NCBI GenBank assembly: GCA_032358255.1
Contig: JAULBX010014314.1
Location: forward strand, 31,742 to 95,741
Direction: 5' to 3'
DNA from: Heterotrichella gracilis
Taxonomy: Eukaryota > Sar > Xanthophyceae > Tribonematales > Xanthonemataceae
Length of the DNA stretch: 64,000 bases
Part shown: positions 1 to 13,200 of the stretch, piece by piece
How positions within the stretch are numbered: position 1 is the stretch's first letter
Layout: the number at the start of each line of letters is the position of its first letter
The notes under the pieces: model-generated
The model's input: the letters and a program-made list of their open reading frames with translations, nothing else
What the model was told of the DNA's origin: nothing
Database searches by the model: none
Position numbers and translations under genes: made by a program

Positions 1-8
1 TTCTATTA

Positions 9-136
9 ATGGTGTCAACCTTGCCGTGTCATCTGGATCACGCACCTTCCTGAAGGTCTTGAATTGAACTTGAAATTGCGCCACCTAGCCAACCTCTTGG
101 AAGGCGCAGCAGATGATATGCCAAGGTTGACACCAT
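9..136. repeat. 15-bp perfect inverted repeat with 98-bp spacer
   Basis: Positions 9-23 and 122-136 are exact reverse complements (core GGTGTCAACC / GGTTGACACC). The enclosed sequence has no convincing coding potential on either strand. It could be the terminal repeats of a very small element or chance. No target-site duplication is evident because the left arm lies almost at the window edge. Confidence 0.5.
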
Positions 137-487
137 TGCAAGTGCTGACAAGACTATGGTTGAATATCCAAATGCTTTCACCCCGAGGGATATTTTGCAG
201 GGTAATGCTGACCTTGATGGCCACATGAGCACATGAGCAGAACACATACCATGCCATGCAGCGACTTCACCATCTCTAAATCCATTTAGGGACATTACAT
301 GAACTTGAAGCTTAATTCACTCGGGGTTTAGGATTTTTAAATTTAGGGTCGGTCATCATCATTTCATCTGCCTTCCTCGCTGACCAGAATGCTTGCTGCA
401 GGGCCCCAGTTTCCAGCCGCCCTTTGCTACGCACGAGCCTGTGGCAGCGCTGCTGCGGGGCCCATGTTCCTGCAGCAACAGAACAAT

Positions 488-536
488 GCTGCGCCACTCT
501 TGCGCGACTCTTGCTGCGCCACTCTTGCGCAATCTT
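488..536. repeat. Two-copy 25-bp tandem repeat
   Basis: The unit beginning GCTGCGCCACTCTTGCGC occurs at 488-512 and again at 513-536 with one small difference. The surrounding stretch, about 300-900, has only short overlapping open frames on both strands and no recognisable protein family. Confidence 0.6.
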
Positions 537-909
537 GCTGAGGGCTGGGCAAGGGAAGGGCCACTGGGCAGATGCGGCAGATGGCTTGCAGGGTGTGCAG
601 CCATGCCCGGGGAAGTCAGCATTAGCGAGGTACGGCAACTGTAGATGGGATTTGTATTGGGTGCAATACGATATTTGAATTTATTGCCTGTTGAAATAAT
701 CGTTAATAGTGAATTACTGTAAAACAATCTTTTGTTATGTTCACACCTAAAAAAATCATTATTTGCAGCGCACAATAAATCAGATCTGGCAAACTTAAGA
801 TAGGATACGGTAATCAGATTCTGTCAAAAGACCACTCGTCACGAGAGAATCCTCTGTCTGACAGTCATGACTGCACTGTCACTGCAAAAAAAGGCTGCCT
901 CCACTGCAG

Positions 910-1143
910 TTGGAGGAAATTGTGCTGACGCATGGGCAGCTGGAGGGTAGGCACCTGGCACGTGCAGCAGTGGTGTGCAAGGAGTGGCGCAGGGTGGTCA
1001 GCGGCCATCCCGACTGCCAGGGGAAAATCAGCGATGCCAGGAAGGCCATGGAGCAGAAGCCGCGTATCCGTCACTTGTATAGCTCAGATGAAGATGACGC
1101 GGTCACGATCTATGCTCAACCCAGGAACAGGTCGTCGAGGTAG
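910..1143 (+). CDS. F-box-like C-terminal exon (partial gene)
   Basis: A plausible 3' acceptor (ACTGCAG) ends at 909 and is followed by an open frame to a stop at 1141-1143. The first ~30 residues run LEEIVLTHGQL, then HLARAAVVCKEWRRVV. This matches the F-box pattern of hydrophobic residues followed by VCK-x-W-R, and F-box proteins recruit SKP1 in SCF ubiquitin ligases. The rest is a short polar tail (SSDEDD). No start codon lies in this exon, so an upstream exon is required, and I could not place one in 1-900. It may be a real small gene or a decayed fragment of one. Confidence 0.4.
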   Translation: MEEIVLTHGQLEGRHLARAAVVCKEWRRVVSGHPDCQGKISDARKAMEQKPRIRHLYSSDEDDAVTIYAQPRNRSSR

Positions 1144-2180
1144 TGTAGCAGCGGAAATGGGTATGGCAGCCCTTGACCTGTCTGTGAATTTAGTGTTTTT
1201 TCAAGACTCTGCGTGAGCTTACTCCATCAGCTGTCACAGTGGGGTTGCAGCTGGCCAGGATGCACGGAGGACAAATTAGCAGACTCAAACTGAGTGTCAT
1301 ATTGTGTGCATATAGGCAATGTCTATTGTATCACAGTAAACAATGAGCAAGTCAGAACGCAGGGAGAAAGGGATGCAATGCGGGATTCAGTCGGAGGTGC
1401 AGATGCATTGGCATTTTGTACAGTGCATTTTGCGGCAACCATAAGGGGTGTGGGCCAGGCATGTGCTGTTATAGGAACAAAAAGTTGGGCTCAGCCAGAG
1501 GCTCAGAGGCTCTTCATGAAGACTGGCTATTCAAATTGATCGGGCCCACACAGACAGACACTAATTGGGGTTAACAACATAGTATACTTGGGGGCTGTGC
1601 CCTTGTTACCTACGCCATAGTGGTTGCTGCCCGGCCTACCAGATTTGGTGTTTTTCAACATCCTTGGCTCGTGGTGTGCTGGCAGTTCGTGCTGTTCTGG
1701 CAGTGCCGTGTGTGGGGCCACCTTGTTTCTTTCATATTGCCCTTGGCGCTTGGCGACTATTGGTGGATGCATCCCTCTGGGGCCATGCATGTAACTGTAA
1801 CTGTAACTGTAACCCTTGGCGCTGATGCTACCTTGGCGTTTGCATCCCTGCCAGCCCATAGCTCAAGCGGAACAGAGCTGCATGCCAGTGGGATGGCATT
1901 CCCCCTGATGCTGTGTCATTGGTTGCAGCTGCTCAGGCAGCAGGCGCACTTACAGGTGCACCATGTAAATGTGTTATCAGTGCTAACTGCTGACCACTCA
2001 AGGGTACCACTCGGTGCTGATATTGGAGTGCAGCCAGGGAGGTGCTGAGATCACCTCAACCATCAGGGGAACTGAGCCTGCTTGAGCGCTTGCACGGTCC
2101 GGTAGTGTATCCACACAATAAAAACAAGTACATCTTTGGGCGTGTATAATTGACTGCTAATCTGGCTTTATCGCCTTCTT
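1144..2180. other. Non-coding stretch with a dispersed repeat copy
   Basis: No family is recognised here. A plus-strand open frame at 1620-2048 has no homology I know of and is rich in Val-Thr codons from a CTGTAA microrepeat near 1793-1813. A 31-bp word at 1764-1794 (TGGATGCATCCCTCTGGGG...) recurs with one to two changes at 55536-55566 in an intron of the PP2C gene, with weaker similarity extending about 20 bp to the left. It is therefore probably part of a dispersed repeat. Confidence 0.5.
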
Positions 2181-2189
2181 TTTTTTGGT

Positions 2190-3130
2190 TCACGCGGAGT
2201 TGCAGCGTTGTAGAGTAAGTTTGGCAGTTTGCAGGCAAATTAACAGGCAACGCTGCAGCAGCCCAACCTCAGCAAGGTACAGTAAAATGGCGAGATTTCC
2301 GGGAAACGTACTGTGCAAGAGGGGGATGACGCGCGGCCATGCGTACACCAACTGCACGATTGTGGAGGGTGTGTGTACAGCGGTTCTAACAATACTAAAA
2401 CGTCGAGCATACACTAGTGCTGCTGCGCAACTACACCCATACCAGGGAAAGGGCTTCCAGGACACCGATGCATATGCGCACGCAGGTTGACACATATGCA
2501 TGCATACACACGACCCCAAGTAGCTGCGGCGGCCGTGGTACAGTAAGTTGGCGTTAATAACAGGAAACTTGCTGGGAAGAGGGGGGATGACGCGCGGCCA
2601 TGCGTACACCAATTGCACGATTGCGTTGTGGAGGGTGTGTGTACAGAGATTCTAACAACACTAAAACGTCGAGCATACACCAGTGCTGCTGCGCGAGTAC
2701 ACTGGGACCAGTAAAAGGGCTTCCAGGGCACCGATGCATATGAGCATGCAGTTGTACACATATGCATGCATACGGGACGACCCAGCTTCACGCGTAGCAG
2801 CGTTGCAGCGTGGTACAGTGAATTGGGCGGTTTGCAGGCAAACTTACCGGCAACGCTGCAGCAGCCCAATCTCCAGCGTGGTACAGTAGATTGGCGAAAA
2901 TTACGGCAAACTTACTGGGGAAGAGGGGGGATGACACCCAGCCATGCATACACCAATTGCAAGACTGCGTTGAGGAGGGTGTGTGTACAGCGGTTCTGAC
3001 GCGACTGAAACGTCGTGCATACACCAGTGCTGCTGCGCAATAGCACTGATAGGAGTGAAAGGGCTTCTACAGCACCGATGCATATGAGCATGCGGTTTCA
3101 CACATATGCATGCATACAAGACGACCCAGA
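2190..3130. repeat. Three-unit satellite-like tandem repeat (about 270-350 bp units)
   Basis: Three diverged units share the same ordered landmarks: GGGGGGATGAC with a gene-like CCATGCGTACACCAA, then GGAGGGTGTGTGTACAG, then AAACGTCG, then GTGCTGCTGCGC, then AGGGCTTC, then CACATATGCATGCATAC. AGGGCTTC occurs near 2448, 2717 and 3059. Units 1 and 3 also carry a GTTTGCAGGCAAA / GGCAACGCTGCAGCAGCCCAA module. Minus-strand frames stay open through the units, but all three frames do so and the products resemble only one another. I therefore treat the array as a repeat, not a gene. Confidence 0.75.
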
Positions 3131-4209
3131 CCCAGACTTCAATACTTTACTCCCCTTGCTAAGGTTTTTCGAGGATGACCACTTCTATTACAATGGGCTC
3201 CGAATAAAAGAGGTTGGCACAACACGAGCAAAAGCTTGTCTACCGGTGCCCTCTGGACTGTTTGTTGGGGAACGTGAAGCGTCTTGCACGGGGTCCGATT
3301 GTTGACAACTTGTGTCGCAAGCCCTGGTCTTGATCACGAACCCCTCGTTGCTGCCTGATCACAACCGCACGCCTTTTGCTGTGTTCAATAGTACGAGGGC
3401 TTGGTCCGGTTTGTTGTGACAGCCAACTGGGCATAGTTGCTTGTGCGCATGCATGCATGTGGACCAGCACCCATTGACCGCACAGCCCCATCGGCACTGC
3501 AAACCCTGAAAAAACATCCATACGGCATATCATTCTGGAATTCCAATATTGGGCGGTGCGGTTAGCGCCCTTCCGACGAGCTAGGGGGAGGCAAGCAGCG
3601 CCATGCAGTAAACAGGTGAGGCCGCAAACAGGCTGCGCCGCAGCAAAGGCAATAGTATTGCGTATTACGCTGCAGACCGTCAAAAGCTGCCACGCAAACG
3701 CCACGAGGCAATGGGAGGAGGAATATGCAATACCAATCCCTTGGGGTTGCGCCACTGGCAGGCAAAATTTGACTGATTACAAGGTGTCGTAATAAGTCTC
3801 AAGTGTTCAACAGCATCTACTGCCCTACAAGATGGTGCAAGGTACACGAGCTCTCTCCACCTGTCTGCACACCAGACTGCGCTGCAGCAAAGGCAATGCG
3901 CTGCAGACCGAGCACTTGGCCCTCAATAACTGCAAACCTTAATCACTGGATGTTGTATCACAGCGCAATGAGCTATTCAGCATGCAAATGCCACCCCCCT
4001 CCCCACCCTTACCCACATCCCTAGCATTGCATTCTGTACCTCCCTCCAGTGTCATTGAGCGCAATATCGCACCCCTCCCCCACCCCACCCTTTCAATAGC
4101 ACCATGCGCTCCCCTCAACCGCCGCCTCCTCTCCACCCCACGTCAATGCGCCCCCCCCTTCCCCCCCTCTGTAAATGCGCGCCACGCGTCCCCCCTCCCC
4201 CACCCCACG
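3131..4209. other. Intergenic region downstream of RIC1
   Basis: No gene is recognised. About 3590-3720 and 3870-3915 share a word around CTGCGC(C/T)GCAGCAAAGGCAAT, which is a short direct repeat. From 3990 to 4205 the sequence is a C-rich simple-sequence tract with repeated CCCCCTCCCCCACCCCACG-type words and mentions of GTCAATGCGC; this is the 3' flank of the minus-strand RIC1 gene. A minus-strand TGTAA near 3777 is a candidate algal poly(A) signal, about 430 nt after the stop. Confidence 0.4.
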
Positions 4210-7200
4210 TCATTGCGCGCCGTCTGGCCCCCCCTCCCCCACCTCCGCCTCCACCGCCCTCAGCACGTGCAACAGCTCGTGGCATGCCTCGTCACCCGCA
4301 GCCGCTCCCCGCAGGGCGGCCCACAGCTTGGGGCGCTTGGACATGACGTCTGCGGGGGAGGCAGGGGAAGTGGGGTTGAGAACATGCGTCACGTCTCTGA
4401 CTGATGGTGGGGTGGTGGGGTGTGAGAATAAATGTGTAATGAAGGAATGTATTTCCCGTAACAACCCTTTGCAATTTGATATCGTCTGCATTCCAGCAGT
4501 TGAGCCAAGGTAGCAGCCACTGAAGGCAACCGGACAGAATTCACCATAATTAACCAAAAAAACTGGTTGCAAGAATACTTGGAAGGCCTTCAAGCAAATC
4601 CAACACACACAAAGTGCCCGCCTAGCCCATTCAAACCCTCCCACACCCACACACATACCCTTGAGCAGGCTGCTGCTGTTGAGCAGGAATGCCAGCGGTA
4701 TGACCCAGCGCCAGATGTGGTTGGCCAGGCAGGCATCATACAGCATCTGCACATCGCTGATGCACTCCGCGTCGACCTGGAGAGGGAACTCGCCGGCCGC
4801 TAGGAGGTAGCCTGCAGACAAAATGAAGTTTTGTTACAAATGTATCAAACCCTAAACCCTGTGTAGCGCACTCCGCATCAACCTGGAGAGGGAACTCGCC
4901 GGCTGCTAGGAGGTAGCCTGCAGAATTACATGGGTTTCAGGTCGCTGATTTGTAAATGTAGTACATTGTTTCACGCACAGGGAGCAGGGTTTCAAGGGGG
5001 CGTGTGCGAGCACGCCGCCTTTTTGATCCCACAAAATAGAATGCACATCAAGCAGGGACACCACATGGCGCAGTGGCATATGTGTGTGTTGGGGGGGGTG
5101 GGGAATAGGGGGCGCATCAGCATGGGTAGTGGCCACACCAGACCCTGCGCCACCCAAACCCTCAACCCCCCTGCGTGTACTGACAGCACATTGTCCGCTG
5201 TGGGCATGCTGTGCGAGGTGCTCTGCTGCTTGCCATTCCTGTACCCTAGTCCTAAACCCTAAACCCTATATCGTAAGCCCCCCTGCGCGCACCTGACAGC
5301 ACGTTGTCAGCGGTTGGCATGCTGTGCGAGGTGCTCTGTTGCTTGCCAGAGTGCAGCATGGCGGCAAAGGTGCCACCCATGGCCGCCAGGGCATCAGCCA
5401 GGTTGAGGAGCTGGCGCAACTGGCCCTGTTCCAAAAGGCGCCACGCGTGCAGGGAGATCACCTGCGGGGGGTAAAATAATAAATACATGTACTCATGCAC
5501 ATTGATTTGCACAATCTACTTCAATTTAACTCTACACCGCACAATCTTCTGCACCAAGCGGAGGAAAGGGCGTGGCATGTAACAGGTATGTCAACCCTAA
5601 ACCCTATGCCAGTGGGGCATGGGGTGCAGTGGGTTTGTGACAACATCCTGGACAGCAGGACAAGCACTGCAGCGCTCCAATGCTGCATCCTAAACCCTTA
5701 AACCTAAGGGTAACAGCCTAGGACTAACAGCCTGGCGTGAGCAATCTGATATTCCCCACATCCTCACTGGTGCGCCTGCACACGACCCCAAACCCTAGAT
5801 CCCAAACTTTTTCCAGCAGTCCCCATCCCCACCACCATCCTCACCTCGAACGCCTCAATCCCCGGCGTGAGCAGCCTGTCATCTGCTTCATCCCCACTCG
5901 TGCGCCTGCGCTCAACCACGGAGTAGCTGGTGCGAGGCCCGCCGAATATGGCGCCAAGCCACGAACCCTGCAGCACCAGGCGTCGGGGAAAGTGTCAGAT
6001 GGAGGCGGTAGAGGGGGTGCGGGTGCGATTTGCTGCTGGTGATGTAGAAGTGTGGGGTGCAGGGTAGAGTGGTGTGGTGTGGTGTGGCCGGCAGGGGAGG
6101 CACCACCAATGCCACCCTGGCTTTCTGACAGAAAATGCAAGGGAGTTTACACCAAAACCATCTAAAAGTTCCTCCCCCCAAGGCATACGCCCCGGGACGC
6201 CACGTCACAAATCGCACTCACAAGCCGAGCACGACCAAACAAGCATGTGCCAACCAGTGCCCGTGTGGCGTCACCCTAAAACCCTAAACCCTAAGAAGCC
6301 ACTTACGCTTGGCTGCTTCCCTGCCGCTGCCGCAGTGGGTGTGTCTGCCTTGGCAAGGTGCGGGGCCACCTCCCGGATGACAGCCTGGGTGCGGCCTGGG
6401 GGTATGAGGAAGCGCAGCAGCTCGGCAACTAGCTCAAACTGGTGCACAGACAGCGCCGCCTGCAGGGTGGTGGTGATTAGGGTTCAGGGACAGGAGTGGA
6501 GGGTTTAGGGCAGCAGCTCGGCAACCAGCTCCAACTGGTGCACAGACAGCGCCGCCTGCGGGAGTGGTCCAGAGTTTGGGGTTTGGGGCCAAGGATTTAG
6601 GGTCACAATTTGGTGCACTGACAGCGCGGCCTGCAGAGGTGGTAGGGTCAGGGTTCAGGATTTTGGACCACAACATCAAAGTACGTCGCGACAGCCCAGC
6701 CTGTTAATTCATTTGCCAGGCCCCTCCTGGTCCACCGTCATCCATAGCTACAGCTCCAACCCGCGACCTCCCAACACCCCCCCGCACACGCGCACCCCTC
6801 CCCCTTCCCCCCCCCCACACCTTAATCAGCAGCATCGCCAGCGCATTTGCCAGGCCCGACCCTTCGATCTGGTCCACCACCAGCAGGCAGCAGCCATTGC
6901 CTGCCCCCCCCAGGACCCACCCGCACGTGCCCACCCTACTGCCATCCCACCCTACCTCCACTTGCACCACCACCCAAACCCGCACCTTGATGAGCCTCAT
7001 GGCCAGCGCATTGGCCAGGCCCGACCCCTCAATCTGGTCCACCACCAGCAAGCAGCAGGCGGCGCCATGCAGCGCCCCCTCATCCAGCAGGCCCTGCATG
7101 AGCCCCGACGGGCTGCCCACCGCGGCAAACAGCGCGGGCCACAGGCTGGCGTCGGTTTTGCGCGCGACGCTGATGAGGATGTCGGGGAACTGCGGGGAGT

Positions 7201-10200
7201 AGAAGTTTAATGTCATTTTAAACTTAATGTAAAGATAAACACCAATTTGACATAATTTTACAACGGGGGATGTATTGGTAACAGTAAAATTAAAAATGAC
7301 ACCCATTGACATGCAGTGTGCCAGAAACTCAAGGGAGGCATTGCAAACGCTCCATTCAGGGTTTTTGCAAGAATAAGCTTGAAAGCGCGGATGAGGATTT
7401 TACAATGTAGCTCCTTACCTGCGGGAAGTGCTTGATGAGCTGCCGCGGCGGTGATCACCCCGGCAAGTAGGGTTTGATTAGGGTTTCAGCAGAGATTTAG
7501 GGCACCCTCCTACCTGTGGGAAGTGCTTGATGAGCTGCGTGGCGGTGACCACCAGGCGCGAGGGCTGGATGGCGGCCTTGCCGCGCGCGCTGCCCCGCTG
7601 GTATGCGCTGCCTGCCAGGTGTAATCCCGGGGACTGGGGGCTACTGTGGTGGGGGAAGGGGAGGGTTAAAATATGGGGATCAGGCTGTGGCTAGCTAGCT
7701 ACATGCATCCCAAGGGCGATCGTGTGGTGTTGTATACAAAACGGCCATTTAATGATAGAATAAAAATCATCTGGTGGACCCAGTGCATTCCTGGAGGCCA
7801 GCGCCAGCCCCGCATCCAGCCGTACCCTAGAATGTATCCTGGGAACCCCACCTTTCCCCCTTGGGCTCCGGCGACGCCTGGAACACGTCGTTCTCCAGCG
7901 CAGTGAACAGCAGCCACTCCAGCGAGCGGTTGAAGTGGGGCCCCAGCGAGTGCCTGGAGGCCAGCGTGAGCGCCTCGTCCAGCTTCCCCTTTTGCAGCAG
8001 GCGGCGCAGCAGGCAGGGGAGTACAGGCTGCGACTCAGGCAGGGGGTGGAAGCAGGGGAAGGCCTCGGGGGCCCCCGGTGCCCTGCTGGCGTTGCTGTGG
8101 CGCACCACGCGCTGGGTCACGCCTGCGGTGGTGGGTGGTGGGTGGGGGATGGTGGGTGGTGGGTGGCGGGGGAGGGGTTGCGGCGGTGTGCTGGTGGCCA
8201 GGGACGTGATGTGATTGTAGCAGTGGGGTTTGGGAGTTAGGGTTTGCGGTGTAGGGTTGCAAGTGCGCTCGCCCAATGGTGTGGTTGCGGCAGTGGGTCA
8301 GGACTGCAGACGTTGCCCCTCCCCATCCCCGCTTTGCTCACGTATCGGAGTGTTGTGGTTTCAGGCTGTAGGGTCTCAACTATGATCGCCACCTCCTACA
8401 GTAAAATGCGAAGTGGTACACCTTGGGTTTTTGGGGTACAGGGTTTATGATCTAGGGTTTTAGAGTGTAGGGCCTCACCTATGATTGCCACCTCCTCCAG
8501 CAAGATGCCCACCGGGTACACCTCGAGGTCAAGGGCTTTAGGGTTTTATGGTATACGGTTTTGGGGTTTAGGGCCTCACCTATGATTGCCACCTCCTCCA
8601 GTGAGATGCCCACCGGGTACACCTCGGGGTCAAAATCTAGCTCGGGGTCCGTCTGGCGCTTGGACTTTTCCCGGAACACAGGCGAGGTGGGGTCAGCCAG
8701 CGCCGACTGGAACCACATCTGCATGCCCGAGGCGCCGTAGGTCCACATGGGCATCTCAACAAATGCGGCTGCGGGGGTGGGGTGGGGTGGTGGGTACATG
8801 GGGGTGAGCGGGGATGGTGGGTGCTGGTGCCAAGTCACGACCATCTGCCAAGTCATCCGTTCCCGCAGCTGGAAACGTTCCTCATTAACGGGTGATTATC
8901 CCGTTCCAGGTGGTTTGCATTTACAATACTGCTACGTTTTCCCCTATTAACTACCCTTCTCTGTGACTCACCGTTGATCTGCCCATCTGCTCGACTGCAT
9001 ACAGAGGCAGCATCCTCATCAGGGTCTCGTCGGAAGCCATCCAGGGACTGCCGGGATCCCCCGCCCCCGCCATTGGAGTGCGCCGGGCCCCCGCCCGGGG
9101 TGGTGCTGCCCTGCGCCATGAAGGGGGCCTCCGGCATGGGTGCCTGGGCCACGCACACATGCAGCGTTTAGGGTTTGCAGGGTTTTCAGACAAGGGTCAT
9201 CGGGGGTATTGAGGTTTTTGCTGCGCTGCCCGGGCGCCATGAAGGGCTTTGGGTTCAGGGTTTGGAGGGTGCTGCACTGCGCTATGAGGGGGGCGTTCCG
9301 GCGTTGGTAACTCCAGCGTGGATGCCCCGGGCACAGCAGTGTCCAGGGTTTGAATGTTTTGCAGTCAGATTTCAGGGATTTGCTCCGCAACCAGTGCGCA
9401 AACCCAGCCCAGCATCGGCGCATGGCAGCCTGCACCCCACACATGCACAGCTCCTCAAACCCTACAGCACATGTCCCACACCCTACCGCCCATGCCCCGC
9501 CCACACACGCCTTCCCTCCAACCCCCCTGCCCAAAACCCTACACTCTCAACCCCACAGCCTACCCTAACCATGCTGCACACACCTCAAACTGGCCCGAGG
9601 CTGCCGACGGCAGCGATGCCGCGCGCTCATACCCCTGATTCGCATCCGGGCAGCTACTGCTCGGCAGCCAGAAGAACTCCACATTCTCCGCCAGCGGCAT
9701 CTCCGACCCTTGATCCAAATCCAGCACGCTCAGCCCCCCGCCCTCCCGCAGAACCACACAGTGGCTGGGCTCCGCGCCGCCCCGGGGATCCGCGCCGGGG
9801 ATGCGCGAGAACGCGCGGGGCTCGATGAGCGCAATGTCGCGCAGCGGGTGCCCCACCGACATCATGGACAGCTCGCGGACGGCGGTGACGATGGCGCGGG
9901 CAGCGGAGTTTGGCGCCACCCGGCCGCGCACGTCCACGCGCAGCAGGACCACGTCCAGGGGCGCGCAGGCGATGGCCACGTACCGGCCGATACAGTCCAT
10001 GGCCAGGGGCACCTGTGGGGGTGGGGGTGGTGTGTGTGTGGACTGAATGGTGTGTTGGTGGATGCAGCATCCGTGGCCAGGGGTGTGTGTGGGTGGTGGG
10101 GGGAGAATGGTGTGTTTGTGGATGCAGTCCATGGCCAGAGGGGGCCTGTGGGGTGTGAATGTGGGTGGTGGGGTGGGGGTGGGGTGGGGGAGAATGGTGA

Positions 10201-13200
10201 CTTTGTCGATGCAGCGTGCATGGCACCTGTGGTGGGTTGGGGTGGAATGGATTGGGGTGGATTGATGATTTTATGATGACCATGACTCAATCCCTGCCAC
10301 CAGAAGTCCAAGTCAAAACCGCCAAAAAACACAGATCCCCTCAGCTAAAAATAACTCTCTATTTTTTTTGGGGATACGGTCCGCACTCCACCGCAGCTGC
10401 AGATCAAGAGCAATGCACACCATGTTGAAACTGCCATACACCAACACTTCCACCAGCTAAATATCAAGCCCCCGCCGCTACCAAAGCGGCACCAACAGCA
10501 ATCCTTCCGCACCTGAAGCAGGCAAAATCCTAAACCCTACCGTACACCCTACACCAGCAACCTGCCGCACCTGAGGCAGCGGGAATCGCGCCAGTATGGA
10601 CGAGTTGTCTAGGTGGTATCGGGGGTACAGCAGCAGCTGGGCAGCTGCAGAGGCCTTCTCGCTCACCGCACTCACTTGCGCGCACGCAATCACAATGTTG
10701 GGCAGCCACATCAGGCCCTGCGCAGCATGCGGTTGGGTCATGCTTTCTCTTTTCAGGATGAGATGCTTGTTGCCAAGCTGGGGGGAGCACGGGGCTGTTT
10801 GCGCGCATGTCATGGCGTGGTAGGGGAGCCTTACGAGGCCCTGCGTGTGCAGTCATGAAGCACGCGTGTCCAACTATGAAGATACATATATATTTTTTCA
10901 GTACATTACTTAAAAAGATTCAAATTATCATCTTTTGCAGGGGGAAGGGACGGAAACCAACTTGTTTTTAGCTTTGTTCGTGAACCTGACTTGATTTTCT
11001 AAGCTGCTTTGCATTTAATGCAAATGACAGTCCACTGTACCCCCCACCCCCACCCCTGCCTACCCACCTTGACCTTTATCTCCTTCTCCTGGCTCACATC
11101 CCCAAACAGCCGCCACCTGCTGCTCCGGCAGCTGTACAGCGCAAGGCCCTGCCGCCCCGCCACTGCGATATCCAGTCCGTCGGGGCTGGCCGCGGCGTGC
11201 AGTAGTGGGTAGTTGGCGGCCATGTAGGATGTGGGAACCTGCGGGGATGTAGGGGTTAGGGTTAAGTTGGCGGTCATGTGTGAGGCGGGGTAGGGTAGGG
11301 TTTGGTAGGCCACCTGCGAGTCAGGGTGGATTAGGGTACGGGTGGCAGCTATGCAGGTGTGAGCACCTGAGGCGCACACAGGGTCCAAGAGGTTATAGAG
11401 AGGTGGAGACATCAACATTTATAATCATCTGCATACCACAAGGTCAAATTCTGACTACATCGACCATAAAAAAGTTGCCTGCTTTGAGGTGGATCAGGTC
11501 CGATCCCAGCCTCAATTTGCTGTTGCCATGTTAGGATTTTAGGGTTCAGAGTTTAGGGTTTACAATACTTTGAGATGCCTGACCACCAGGTCCGACCCCA
11601 TCCCTGACTCGTCCCATGTGGCGCTGTTGCTGTGTCTGGGGCTGGACAGGGGGTCGCTGAAGTCGGGGCTGCCAGAAATGAGCACAAGGCGGTCGGAGCC
11701 CTGCGGGGGTGGAGAGTGTGGTTAGAGTTGGTGTGATAATGTGCCAATTTGACGTGTGGGAGTGACAGTAAAATACCGCAGGTTGATGTGGTGTGGTGGT
11801 TTGTGGTGTGCCGGAGATGGGCACCTGGCGGTCCGAGCCCTGTGGGGGGTGGTGATGCAGGTGTGGATGGTTGTTGCTGTGTGGCGTGGCGTGGTGTGGC
11901 ATAATCCATGCTGGAAATGTGACCGCTGCAGTGCTATATGCATGTGGACCAAATGATATGGTCATCAGCACGCAGACGGCACAAGCAGCAAATCCCCTCC
12001 CTCCCACCCCCCTCCGATAGGCACAGCCACATCCCCTCACCCCCCTCACCATTACATGCACATCCCCTCACCCACCACCACCACCACCACCACCGCACCC
12101 ACATACCCCCCCACCACCACACCCACCATGAGCACGTGCAGCTCCTCCGGCTGGCACCCCTCCCCCTCCGCCTCCCCCCCCTGCGTGGCCTGCAGCAGGC
12201 GGTGGCTGGTGCGCAGGCTCTTGGCAAAGCACACCTCCATGATGCTAATGGCCTCCCCTGCCTCACCAACCATGAGCGAGTAGCCGTGGGGATCCCAGGC
12301 AAGCGCCGACGTGCCGTTCTGCGGGGAAAGGTGGGTGGGTCGGTGGTGCGGTGTGGGTGCACAGCGCTGTGGAGGGGTGGGAGATGTGCCTCAGCCCATG
12401 CATGGGTGCAATGTGCAGTGAAGGGAACGATTCGCCGGCTATGAATGCTGTTCCTTTTGCATGAATTGTTCCCAATGTGACTGCCACCACTTTGATTGCT
12501 GTCCCCAAGTCCAACAACTATCCTTATTGTGAGTGGGGTGTTCTCATTGTCCATTGCGACTGTGAATGGTGATTCCAACATGAATGCTGTCCCCCACTGT
12601 GAATGCTCCCCCCAAAGTAGATTCCCTCCCCATGCATGAATTGCACAGCCTCACCTCTAGTGGCACCGCAGACGCAGCAGGAACCTCCTCAGGGCTGGCT
12701 GAGGGGGCCGCAGGCAGTCGCCCTGTGTTTGCGCGGTAGGTTTGCCTCAATGAGCACATGAGGCGGCAGCCAGAGGCCGACCACACAGCCATGCCGCGCT
12801 TGGCCCAGCCCACCTGCAGTGGAAAGGTGCTTGAGTGCGCACGCAAACCGGTAAACCCTAAACCCTACATAGCAAGAGGCCGGCCACAACACCGCCATGC
12901 TGCCCGCGCTTGGCCCACCCCACCTGCAGTAATGAGCCTGCTGAGTGCGCACGCCTACCACAGCAGTCAACCAACCCTAAATACTAACCCCAGGCAAACA
13001 CACTGCCTTGCCACGCTGCTCAGTAACGGCATGCATCCCAACATGCACCTCACATTGGTTGCATATCGCACCCCACTGCGTGCGGCTGCGGTGGGCGCCA
13101 GATAGGTGCCACCGTAAACCCTAGACCCTACACTCACCGCCAGCACCGAGGCGTCTGGCGACCAGTGCAGCACCGACACTGAGCTAGTAAACCCTAAACC

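Noticed and set aside
1620-2048. 142-codon plus-strand open frame
   Set aside because: No homology, includes simple-sequence Val-Thr codons and no splice or start context that supports it.
2190-2869. Long minus-strand open frames through the satellite
   Set aside because: All three frames are open across the repeat units and their products match only each other, so they are by-products of repeat composition.
6897-7312. Antisense and alternate-frame open frames around RIC1 exon 15
   Set aside because: Composition-driven shadows; only the frame matching RIC1 has homology and phase.
9654-10283. Long Pro/His-rich minus-strand frame
   Set aside because: It overlaps RIC1 exon 10 in another frame and is a shadow of the real coding strand.
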